A stretch of DNA of 64,000 bases from Flavobacterium zhairuonense (GTDB lineage Bacteria; Bacteroidota; Bacteroidia; Flavobacteriales; Flavobacteriaceae): assembly GCF_004352915.1 (NCBI RefSeq), contig NZ_SJSY01000074.1:124001-188000 (forward strand), given 5' to 3'. Below the pieces are notes generated by a model, which had not been told where the DNA came from, made no database searches, and saw nothing but the letters and a program-made list of their open reading frames with translations. Positions 43,113-50,308 of this stretch are shown here, piece after piece. The stretch's first letter is position 1. Every line of letters starts with the position of its first letter. The position numbers were made by a program, and so were the translations under genes.

Positions 43113-44573
43113 TTAAGAATTTTGTTCTAGTTCTTTTTGTGGATGATATCCAAAAAGATGATGTTCTTTTATGATTTCGGCAACTCCAGAAGGAAGCATT
43201 GGTTCCCATCCCGATTGTCCTTGGCCAATCATTTTTAATACTTGGCGAGAGAATACATTTAATATGTTTGGATTGTAATCTTTAATGTCAACCACTTTTC
43301 CGTTGAATTTAAAGAATTTGTACAATTCTTTCATTCTAGGATGAACTTTTAAGTTGTCTGAAGTGATAATTTCGCCATTATCGCCTAACATTGGGTATAA
43401 GAATACTTTCATGTCTCGGTAGAATAATTTTCCGAAGGCCTCTAAGATTCCACCGCTTAAGTGGCGGTAATATTTCTCATCAAAAATATCTACAAGGTTA
43501 TTTACTCCCATTGCTAATCCCATTCTGGCTTTAGTATAATTAGAGAAATATTCAACTACTTTATAGTATTCTTGGAAATTTGAAATCATAACGGTTTGAC
43601 CTAGCGAACAAAGCAATTCAGCTCTGTCCATAAAATCGCGTTCGTCAATTTCACCATCAGAACGCAAATTTGAAAGTGTAATTTCAAAAACGGTTAAAGT
43701 ATTGTCTTTGTCAACTTTATTCTCGCTGAGAAACATTTTTAATGATTTCTCATACATGTCAAGGTTTACATTTGTTACCGGGCGGAAACTTCCTCTAAAA
43801 GCAAGAAGGTTTTTCTTGTACAAAACGGCAGCTGGCAATACATTTTTTCCTTCTGGATTAAACATTACGGCATCTGTCATTCCGTTTTTAACCAATTGTA
43901 AACTCATTAATCGGTTGTCAACATCTGCAAAACGAGGTCCAGAGAAGTTGATTGTATCAATTTCAAGCTGATCTTTGTCTAAGTGGTCGTATAAATAACG
44001 TAATAAACGTTTCGGGTCGTTGTATTTGTAAAATGCACCGTAAATCAAGTTCACACCTAAAACTCCAAGAGTTTCCTGTTGTAATCGGGCGTCAGTTTCT
44101 TTAAAACGAATGTGAAGTATAATTTCGTTGTAAGCTTCGTCAGGTTCAATTTGGTATCTAATTCCTACCCATCCGTGACCCTTAAATTGTTTGGCAAAAT
44201 CTATAGTTGCTACTGTATTGGCGTAGCTGAAAAAAAGTTTGTTTGGGTGTTTTTCTCGGCTTAAACGTTCTTCGATCAATTCACCTTCAAACGTCAGCAT
44301 TTTTTTTAGTCGATTTTCTGTCACATAGCGTCCGTCAGATTCAATTCCGTAAACGGCATCACTAAAATCTTTGTCATAGGCAGACATCGCTTTTGCAATT
44401 GTTCCCGATGAACCTCCGGATCTGAAAAAATGCCTAACGGTCTCTTGTCCAGCGCCAATTTCGGCAAATGTTCCGTAAATATTCTCGTTTAAGTTAATGC
44501 GTAACGCTTTGTCTTTTATAGAAGGAATCTGTTCGATGACCTTGTCACCTTTGAGTTTTATTTCTGTACCCAT
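43113..44573 (-). CDS. Conserved protein of unknown function, 486 residues
   Basis: A soluble 486-residue protein, conserved in flavobacteria, that I recognise only as a widespread family with varying and doubtful names in annotations. There is no signal peptide or membrane helix. It has characteristic segments GTFAEIGAGQETVRHFFRSGGSSGTIAK and AYDKDFSDAVYGIE near the N-terminus, a Rossmann-like middle (TDAVMFNPEGKNVLPAAVLY) and QVLKMIGQGQSGWEPMLP near the C-terminus. It diverges from the MBL-fold gene across 90 bp. A nicotinate-related name sometimes attached to this family is not supported by any motif I can see. Confidence 0.75.
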   Translation of the reverse strand: MGTEIKLKGDKVIEQIPSIKDKALRINLNENIYGTFAEIGAGQETVRHFFRSGGSSGTIAKAMSAYDKDFSDAVYGIESDGRYVTENRLKKMLTFEGELIEERLSREKHPNKLFFSYANTVATIDFAKQFKGHGWVGIRYQIEPDEAYNEIILHIRFKETDARLQQETLGVLGVNLIYGAFYKYNDPKRLLRYLYDHLDKDQLEIDTINFSGPRFADVDNRLMSLQLVKNGMTDAVMFNPEGKNVLPAAVLYKKNLLAFRGSFRPVTNVNLDMYEKSLKMFLSENKVDKDNTLTVFEITLSNLRSDGEIDERDFMDRAELLCSLGQTVMISNFQEYYKVVEYFSNYTKARMGLAMGVNNLVDIFDEKYYRHLSGGILEAFGKLFYRDMKVFLYPMLGDNGEIITSDNLKVHPRMKELYKFFKFNGKVVDIKDYNPNILNVFSRQVLKMIGQGQSGWEPMLPSGVAEIIKEHHLFGYHPQKELEQNS

Positions 44574-44663
44574 TTTATTTTAAATAGATTTGTTACAAAG
44601 TTAGTAAATTAGGCTTCTAATGAAAGAGAAATAATCCTATTTTTGTAAAAAAATTAAGTTCAA

Positions 44664-45428
44664 TTGAAGGTCTATTTTTTAGGTACTGGTACTTCTCAAG
44701 GTATCCCGATTATTGGGGTTGATCATCCCGTTTGCAAAAGCACTGATGCTAAGGATAAAAGGCTCCGAGTATCCATCTGGATTTCGTGGGGCGAGCATTC
44801 TTATGTTGTAGATTGTGGTCCCGATTTTAGACAACAAATGCTTTCTTGCGGATGCCGTAAACTGGATGCTATTTTATTCACTCATGAACATGCGGATCAT
44901 ACTGCTGGATTGGATGATATTCGTCCGTTTAATTTCAGACAAGGCGAAATTCCTGTTTATGCACATCAGCGTGTAATTGATAATTTAAGACGCCGTTTTG
45001 ACTATGTTTTCGAAACTGTAAATAAATATCCTGGAGCTCCAAGCGTCAAAACTATCGAGGTAGAAAACAATAAACCTTTTGCAGTTGGCGATAAATTAGC
45101 AATTCCAATTAATGTCATGCATGGTGATTTACAGGTTTTTGGTTATCGTATTGACGATTTTGCTTATTTGACTGATGTCAAAACAATTGATGATCTTGAA
45201 ATTGAAAAACTTAAAAACCTAAAAGTTTTGGTCGTAAATGCATTGCGAATCGAACCTCATGATACACATTTCAATTTGCAGGAAGCCCTTGATTTTATTA
45301 ACCTTGTCAAACCTGAAAAAGCTTATTTGACTCATATCAGCCATGTATTGGGCTTTCATGAAGAAGTTCAAAAAACGCTCCCAGAAAATGTTTTTCTGGC
45401 TTATGATAATTTAGAAATTACAATTTAA
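44664..45428 (+). CDS. MBL-fold metallo-hydrolase (PhnP/YycJ-like)
   Basis: A 254-residue metallo-beta-lactamase-fold enzyme. FLGTGTSQGIPIIG is the N-terminal signature of the PhnP-like group, and HEHADHTAGLDDIRPF supplies the HxHxDH zinc ligands. Further ligands are His in MHGDLQVFGY and Asp in DVKTIDD, and the terminal LTHISHVLGFH gives the last histidine. PhnP hydrolyses cyclic phosphodiesters; the substrate here is not known. It starts with TTG, selected because no ATG precedes the first strand. It is 12 bp before the gene at 45441, so they are cotranscribed. Confidence 0.9.
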   Translation: MKVYFLGTGTSQGIPIIGVDHPVCKSTDAKDKRLRVSIWISWGEHSYVVDCGPDFRQQMLSCGCRKLDAILFTHEHADHTAGLDDIRPFNFRQGEIPVYAHQRVIDNLRRRFDYVFETVNKYPGAPSVKTIEVENNKPFAVGDKLAIPINVMHGDLQVFGYRIDDFAYLTDVKTIDDLEIEKLKNLKVLVVNALRIEPHDTHFNLQEALDFINLVKPEKAYLTHISHVLGFHEEVQKTLPENVFLAYDNLEITI

Positions 45429-45440
45429 TTATACCACAAA

Positions 45441-45944
45441 ATGAAAAAATCCTTAATGCTTTATCTTTTTCTCCTTGCAATATTAATGAACGTTTTTACT
45501 TATACGTTTTACAGCGGTGAAGTGAAATTTGAGAAGGAGAGATACGATAGAACAACTAAGAAGCTGAGAGACAGTATTAATTTAGTTACAGAAAAACTAG
45601 CTGAAGCCGATTATTTCTCATTAGAGCATAATGAAAATGCTCAAAATTACTTTGACAACAGTGCTTCTGGAGGAAAAGTGATTTTATACGAAAAATTAAT
45701 TCCTGTTGTAAAAGAGAAATTATTGGATTTAAATGCCGGCCCAAAAGGAAATCCATATACAGGGCAAGATATGATTGATGGAAAGAAATTTATCATCAAT
45801 AAAATTAAAATTTTAAACCACAGATGGATTATTGCAGATTACAGTAATGGTGAATTATGGGGAGAAGTCTTGTTAAAATATTTTGTAGATAACGATGATA
45901 ATATTACATTTGAAGTAAATCAAAGTTGGTTATATCAAAAATAG
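45441..45944 (+). CDS. Membrane-anchored hypothetical protein
   Basis: A 167-residue protein that I do not recognise. An N-terminal hydrophobic segment (SLMLYLFLLAILMNVFTYTFY, about residues 4-24) is likely an uncleaved anchor; a coiled-coil-like KKLRDSINLVTEKLAEADYF follows, and the C-terminal globular part has GDGGELWGEVLLKYFVDNDDN-type strands, read from NGELWGEVLLKYF. It follows the MBL gene by 12 bp. Its stop codon lies inside the hairpin of a terminator. Function is unknown. Confidence 0.75.
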   Translation: MKKSLMLYLFLLAILMNVFTYTFYSGEVKFEKERYDRTTKKLRDSINLVTEKLAEADYFSLEHNENAQNYFDNSASGGKVILYEKLIPVVKEKLLDLNAGPKGNPYTGQDMIDGKKFIINKIKILNHRWIIADYSNGELWGEVLLKYFVDNDDNITFEVNQSWLYQK

Positions 45945-45967
45945 GATTTTTAATCCTATTTTTTTTT
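45938..45967 (+). terminator. Intrinsic terminator overlapping the stop codon
   Basis: AAAATAGGATT pairs with AATCCTATTTT, with a TTT loop and a long T run. The TAG stop codon of the preceding gene (45942-45944) is in the left arm. Confidence 0.8.
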
Positions 45968-45992
45968 GTCCAATTTTTAAAACTATAGGATT

Positions 45993-46427
45993 ATGAAAAA
46001 GATTATTTTATTAGCAGTTATTGTTGTTGCCTCGTTTTCTTGTGCAAAAAAAGTATCACCAGAAAAAAGCGAGTCTCAAGAACCAAAAAGTGAGACCAAA
46101 AAAGAAACAGTAGTTGGCGCTGATTCTGATGTTCACGGGTGTAAAGCTTCGGCCGGATATACTTGGTCAACGCTTAAAAAAGAATGTATCAGAGTTTTTG
46201 AAGGGACAAAATTATCACACTACGATGATGGAAAAGAATATACTACTGCGTCATACGTAATTTTTGATGGAAATAAGGCAGAGCTTTTCTTAGACACTCA
46301 AAAAGAATCTATTATTTTGGAAAGAAAATCTGAAGGTGATTCTTGGAAAAAAGACGATTTAGAATTGATTCCTTGGAAAGGTTATGTTTTGAAAAAAGGA
46401 GGGAAGATTCTTTATACGGGACAATAA
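45993..46427 (+). CDS. Hypothetical lipoprotein
   Basis: A 144-residue lipoprotein, lipobox FSC near residue 17, followed by a lysine/glutamate-rich spacer (about residues 20-45) typical of outer-membrane lipoproteins. The body begins HGCKASAGYTWSTLKKECIRVFEG, with two cysteines likely to form a disulfide, and has a DGKEYTTASYVIFDGNKAELFL core. I do not know the family by function. It sits 48 bp after the previous stop, with a terminator between, so it probably has its own promoter. Confidence 0.8.
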   Translation: MKKIILLAVIVVASFSCAKKVSPEKSESQEPKSETKKETVVGADSDVHGCKASAGYTWSTLKKECIRVFEGTKLSHYDDGKEYTTASYVIFDGNKAELFLDTQKESIILERKSEGDSWKKDDLELIPWKGYVLKKGGKILYTGQ

Positions 46428-46433
46428 AATTTT

Positions 46434-46546
46434 AGTATTCAGTCGCAGTTGCAGTTTTCAGTCTTGAATTGCGGAAAACTTTGTCGAAGTTTAAAACTTT
46501 GACAAAGGTCTAAGTTTGTATGTGACTGAGAACTGCGACTGAGACT
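46434..46546. repeat. Palindromic element with shared GACTGAAAACTGC ends
   Basis: The left end reads AGTATTCAGTCGCAGTTGCA and the right end ACTGAGAACTGCGACTGAGA; these are related to the ends of the 42951 element and to the single copy at 13167. Inside, ACTTTGTCGAAGTTT and AAACTTTGACAAAG form another palindrome (46478-46507), also found at 48493. The left end has an extra 6-bp AACTGC (seen on the other strand). Confidence 0.7.
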
Positions 46547-47115
46547 TAAATATTCTCTTTAATAAAATCAGAAGTTACAACTTGAGCAAATTCTTCATTT
46601 AAGCTTGCTAAAGCGGTTTGATGAATTACTTCTGCAGAAAACGCTTCGCCATTTATTCCTTTTTTGTTGAAAGTTGCTGTTGCATCAGAAACTAAATATG
46701 CATTATAACCAAAATTTCCAGCCATTCTGGTTGTTGTAGAAACGCAATGATCTGTTGTTAAGCCAACAATTACAAGGTTTGTAATTTTAGCATCATCCAA
46801 AAGCTCTTTTAAATTTGTTCCGATAAAAGCGCTGTTAACATTCTTTTTAATGATTGTTTCGCTTTCTAATGGTTGTACTACATCTTGAAATTCATTTCCA
46901 GGATTTGTTTCATTCAAAATTGAATTTGGATTTGAAGAACAATGCTGAACGTGAAAAATAGGCAGTTTTTTACTTCTCCAAATTTTTAGAAGTTCACCGG
47001 CTTTTTCTTCTGCAGTAACATTATTTCGGTCTCCGCCCCAATACTCAATATTGTGAAAACCTTTTTGAATGTCAATTAAAATTAATGCAGGATTGTCAAG
47101 TTTTTTAATGCTCAT
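46546..47115 (-). CDS. Isochorismatase-family cysteine hydrolase
   Basis: A 189-residue cytosolic hydrolase. The triad of this superfamily is visible: Asp15 in LILIDIQKGF, Lys91 in IIKKNVNSAF and Cys124 in LTTDHCVSTT. A cis-peptide-type VIVGLTTDHC segment precedes the cysteine. Members include nicotinamidases and amidases acting on small amides; this one lacks the nicotinamidase metal site HxH in an obvious form, so a general cysteine hydrolase is the safe name. Single gene, convergent with the lipoprotein gene across a palindromic element. Confidence 0.9.
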   Translation of the reverse strand: MSIKKLDNPALILIDIQKGFHNIEYWGGDRNNVTAEEKAGELLKIWRSKKLPIFHVQHCSSNPNSILNETNPGNEFQDVVQPLESETIIKKNVNSAFIGTNLKELLDDAKITNLVIVGLTTDHCVSTTTRMAGNFGYNAYLVSDATATFNKKGINGEAFSAEVIHQTALASLNEEFAQVVTSDFIKENI

Positions 47116-47256
47116 TTGTAAATAATGATTTTGAATTAAAAATGGAACGAAATTAACTTGCTTATTTAAGCTTATCCTTGTGTAGTTCCAATTTTACTAA
47201 TTATTTTGCCTGTTACTAGATTTGAGGTGTATATTTTCATTTCTCGTTTTCAGTTT

Positions 47257-47793
47257 TTAAGAATTATCCATCATGTTATGAATTCTTCTTTCAGCTTCTT
47301 CTTTTGAAATTCCATTATAATAATCTCGAACAAATTGATGATCAAAATCATCATGTGGAATTATTTCAGGTCTGTCGTTTCCTTTTTTTGTAATTACAGT
47401 AGTTGGAATACTTTCTGAATTGTCATAATCGACTAAATAATTTGACAACCATCCAAAATATTTGGTTTCATGATTTTCATTCTCAAAATTATTATAATAA
47501 TCATCGTAACTTTTTTCACTAAGTGAAACCCAAAAGCCATATTGTAACGACTCAGGATGATCATTTACTTTTTGATTTAATACTACTCTTATAAATCTGT
47601 TGGTTTGATCTTCATATTCAATTGTGCAAAAATCACTACTTAGATTTCCAATAGTTTTTTTTTCATTATCGCTTAAATTATGAAATGGAGTAGGACTTAT
47701 AAATGTTAATGCAGGCCAATCTTCATGTATTTCTCCACATTGCGAACATTTAAATTCTGATTTAGAAACTTTATTCTTTTTTCTCCAAAACAT
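47257..47793 (-). CDS. DUF2199 domain protein with a zinc-ribbon-like start
   Basis: A 178-residue protein. It opens with a lysine-rich FWRKKNKVSK and a CSQCGE knuckle, one half of a possible zinc ribbon; the second pair of ligands is not apparent. The rest matches DUF2199 (ALTFISPTPFHNLSDNEK, FIRVVLNQKVND, YGFWVSLSEKSY and PHDDFDHQFVRDYYNG). Cytosolic by lack of a signal. It lies 13 bp after the alpha/beta hydrolase gene on the same strand, so both are probably one message. Function is unknown. Confidence 0.85.
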   Translation of the reverse strand: MFWRKKNKVSKSEFKCSQCGEIHEDWPALTFISPTPFHNLSDNEKKTIGNLSSDFCTIEYEDQTNRFIRVVLNQKVNDHPESLQYGFWVSLSEKSYDDYYNNFENENHETKYFGWLSNYLVDYDNSESIPTTVITKKGNDRPEIIPHDDFDHQFVRDYYNGISKEEAERRIHNMMDNS

Positions 47794-47806
47794 ATTCTTT
47801 TGATAT

Positions 47807-48451
47807 TTACTGTCCTAGCCAATTTTTAAAATCAAAGAAATTTTGTGGTGCAACACCATGTCCAACATGATATTCCTTATAAGTTGCCGGAATATTTAAT
47901 TTCTCCAAAATTGCCGGAGTTTTTCTAGCCCATTCAATCGGAATGACTTGATCTACAGTTCCGTGTGAAGCAAATATTTTTAAGTTTTGAAAATCGTTAT
48001 TTTCAAAACCTTCTTTTATAATTTCTTCGTTGAAATAACCGCTCATCGCAACCACTCGCTGAATTTTTTCTGGATAAGAAAGTGCTGTTGCATAACTTAA
48101 AATAGATCCTTGGCTAAATCCAATTAATGTTACATTATTAGCATCAATTGGGTAATTTGCTACTAATTCGTCAATAAAACCAGCAATTATATCTCTTGAA
48201 GTTCTAGCTTGTACGTTATCCGTAAATTTATTTTGGTCTGCGTCAAAGTTGATGGCGTACCAAGCATAAGCTCCATATTGTAAATCGTAAGGCGCTCTTG
48301 CGGAAATGATATAGTAATTATCAGGAAGTTCTGATGCAAAAGAGAATAAATCTTCTTCATTGCTTCCGTATCCGTGCAATAAAAGCAATAACGGATTTTT
48401 ATCTAAAATTACTTTTGGTTCTTTTATTTTGTACTCTAAAGATAGATTCAT
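47807..48451 (-). CDS. Alpha/beta hydrolase, carboxylesterase/phospholipase type
   Basis: A 214-residue single-domain esterase of the YpfH/carboxylesterase 2 type. The oxyanion-hole LLLHGYGSNEEDLF, nucleophile elbow GFSQGS (Ser113), Asp167 in SHGTVDQVIP and His198 in YHVGHGV make the triad. No signal peptide, so cytosolic. Likely substrates are short acyl esters. It precedes the DUF2199 gene by 13 bp and follows a small palindrome. Confidence 0.92.
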   Translation of the reverse strand: MNLSLEYKIKEPKVILDKNPLLLLLHGYGSNEEDLFSFASELPDNYYIISARAPYDLQYGAYAWYAINFDADQNKFTDNVQARTSRDIIAGFIDELVANYPIDANNVTLIGFSQGSILSYATALSYPEKIQRVVAMSGYFNEEIIKEGFENNDFQNLKIFASHGTVDQVIPIEWARKTPAILEKLNIPATYKEYHVGHGVAPQNFFDFKNWLGQ

Positions 48452-48492
48452 TTTTTAATTATGAATTGTAAGTTGTGAATTATGAATTTTTC

Positions 48493-48523
48493 ACTTTGTC
48501 AAAGTTTAAAACTTTGACAAAGT
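48493..48523. repeat. Perfect 15-bp-arm palindrome
   Basis: ACTTTGTCAAAGTTT, one A, then AAACTTTGACAAAGT: an exact palindrome with a one-nucleotide centre. A variant with one change is at 46478-46507. It lies 41 bp upstream of the hydrolase ATG, on the promoter side, so it may also be a protein-binding site. Confidence 0.6.
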
Positions 48524-48569
48524 TTTTGACGTTTTTAGTTTGGAATTTTAAAACTTGGAATTTTAAAAA

Positions 48570-48896
48570 TTACCCGATTTTTTTAAACCATTTTTGGAAT
48601 AAATTTCCAACCAAAGGAATTGGTGTCATTTGCCCTTGAATAGCATTAAAAATACCGAAAGTCCATAGTATGGAAATAAAGATCCACATTGGGAAAGTGA
48701 TAAAAAAACTATCAAAATTACTAATAATGGTGCCTAAAGAAATAAAGGTTAAAGACAAACCAAGAGACTGACGGATGTGAAAAGAAGCAAAACTGTTTTT
48801 ATTTTCAGAATTCATGCTCATGGCGATCAAAACGCCAATAATTAGAATATAGCTTGTAATAGCAATTGATTTTCCTTCTTCGACTGAATTATTCAT
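48570..48896 (-). CDS. Small membrane protein, DUF4870/Tic20-like
   Basis: A 108-residue protein with about three hydrophobic segments: AITSYILIIGVLIAMSM, FHIRQSLGLSLTFISLGTII and FPMWIFISILWTFGIFNAI, ending in the PLVGNLFQKWFK motif typical of DUF4870/Tic20-like proteins. The ATG at 48896 was chosen; it is four bases after the stop codon of the upstream dihydroorotase-like gene, while an earlier ATG would overlap that gene. Function is unknown. Cotranscription with the upstream gene is likely. Confidence 0.8.
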   Translation of the reverse strand: MNNSVEEGKSIAITSYILIIGVLIAMSMNSENKNSFASFHIRQSLGLSLTFISLGTIISNFDSFFITFPMWIFISILWTFGIFNAIQGQMTPIPLVGNLFQKWFKKIG

Positions 48897-48900
48897 TATA

Positions 48901-50151
48901 TTATTTTGTAACAAGTTGATTTTGATTGAAAATTCCGTACACAGAACCTTTTATTTCAGTTCCTAAAAAAGCAGAATTTTTAGATTTTGAAAGAATGTTT
49001 TCTTTTGTAAAAGTTAATTTTCCTTCGGTTGTGAATAATGTCAAGTTGGCTTTTGCACCTTCTTCAATCGTATTTTTTTCTAAGTTGAAAATGTTTCTCG
49101 CTGAAGTCAATTTTGAAACGATAGTTTCAACTGGTAAAACAGTCAATAAGGCTCCAAAAGCACTTTCTAAACCAATAGTTCCGTTTTTGGCAGTGTCAAA
49201 TTCCATTTTTTTGAACTCAATATCAATTGGATTATGGTCTGATGTAATCATGTCGATGGTTCCATCTGCGATACCGTTAAGTAAAGCTTGTCTGTCAACT
49301 TCGGTTCTTAATGGAGGTGTTACTTTAAAACGAGTGTCAAATCCGTCTAGTTTTTCATCGGTTAAAACCAAATGATGTACGGATGCACTGCAAGTGATAT
49401 TTAAACCTTTTGCTTTGGCTTCTCTGATCAATTGAACTGATTTTGCTGTAGAGATCGTTGGAATATGAAGTTTTCCGCCAGTATATTCTAATAAAAATAA
49501 ATTTCTAGAAATCTGTAGTTCTTCTGCTAAATTCGGAATTCCTTTTAAACCTAATCTTGTCGAAACAATTCCTTCGTTTGCGACGCCATTTCCTTTGATA
49601 TTTGGATCTTGCGAGTAAGCAATAACCAATCCGTCGAAATCTTGTACGTATTGCAAAGCGATTTTCAAAATATTAGCATTGTCGATACTTTTGTTGTAAT
49701 CTCCAAAAGCAATAGCTCCCGAATTTTTCATGTCGAAAAGTTCTGCCATATCTTTTCCTTCGCTGGCTTTAGTCAAAGCTCCAATTGGGAAAATTTCTGT
49801 AGCAAAACCATTTGCTTTGCTTTTTACAAAATTAACCTGAGATTGATTGTCAATAATTGGCAATGAATTCGGTTGTAATGCAATTGCAGTAAAACCGCTT
49901 TTTGCCGCAACATTTAAGCCGTTTGCAATGGTTTCTCTGTCTTCATAACCTGGTTCTCCAAGCGAAACACTGCTGTCAAACCAGCCTTGAGAAACATGAA
50001 GATTGCCAAATCGAACGATTTCAGCATCATCGTTTGGAAGAGAAACTCCTATTTTTTCTATTACACCATCTGCAATTAAAAGATCAACGGTCTGATTATG
50101 AAACGGACTTTTTGAGTCGATAATTTTGGCGCTTTTGATGATTAGTTTCAT
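48901..50151 (-). CDS. Dihydroorotase homologue lacking metal ligands (probably non-catalytic)
   Basis: A 416-residue amidohydrolase of the dihydroorotase (PyrC, type I) family. The overall fold segments are kept: EPGYEDRETIANGLNVAAKSGFT, SVHHLVLTDEKLDGFDTRFK with PPLR, and SDHNPI. But the metal-binding D-x-H-x-H is replaced by DSSVS, with Ser61 and Ser63 where two histidines belong; the third histidine is Tyr179 in VIAYSQD and the fourth is Thr232 in LHIPTIST. Asp305 remains. Comparable non-catalytic PyrC-like proteins in other bacteria support aspartate transcarbamoylase assembly. It could serve that role or another amidohydrolase reaction; no pyrB is nearby. Confidence 0.9.
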   Translation of the reverse strand: MKLIIKSAKIIDSKSPFHNQTVDLLIADGVIEKIGVSLPNDDAEIVRFGNLHVSQGWFDSSVSLGEPGYEDRETIANGLNVAAKSGFTAIALQPNSLPIIDNQSQVNFVKSKANGFATEIFPIGALTKASEGKDMAELFDMKNSGAIAFGDYNKSIDNANILKIALQYVQDFDGLVIAYSQDPNIKGNGVANEGIVSTRLGLKGIPNLAEELQISRNLFLLEYTGGKLHIPTISTAKSVQLIREAKAKGLNITCSASVHHLVLTDEKLDGFDTRFKVTPPLRTEVDRQALLNGIADGTIDMITSDHNPIDIEFKKMEFDTAKNGTIGLESAFGALLTVLPVETIVSKLTSARNIFNLEKNTIEEGAKANLTLFTTEGKLTFTKENILSKSKNSAFLGTEIKGSVYGIFNQNQLVTK

Positions 50152-50308
50152 ATTTTGGATATTTATTTTATTAAAACATTAAATGTTTTTTATTTACTAC
50201 CATAAAGAAATTAAGTTCATAAAGCGAGAAACTTAATTTTCTGGACATTTGGAATAAGATCATTAAGGAAAAACTTAATAATCTTAATGCCTTAATGGTG
50301 AAAAAAAA

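Noticed and set aside
47180..47250. A 22-codon ORF after the DUF2199 gene on the minus strand
   Set aside because: Too short, no family match, and no coupling signal.
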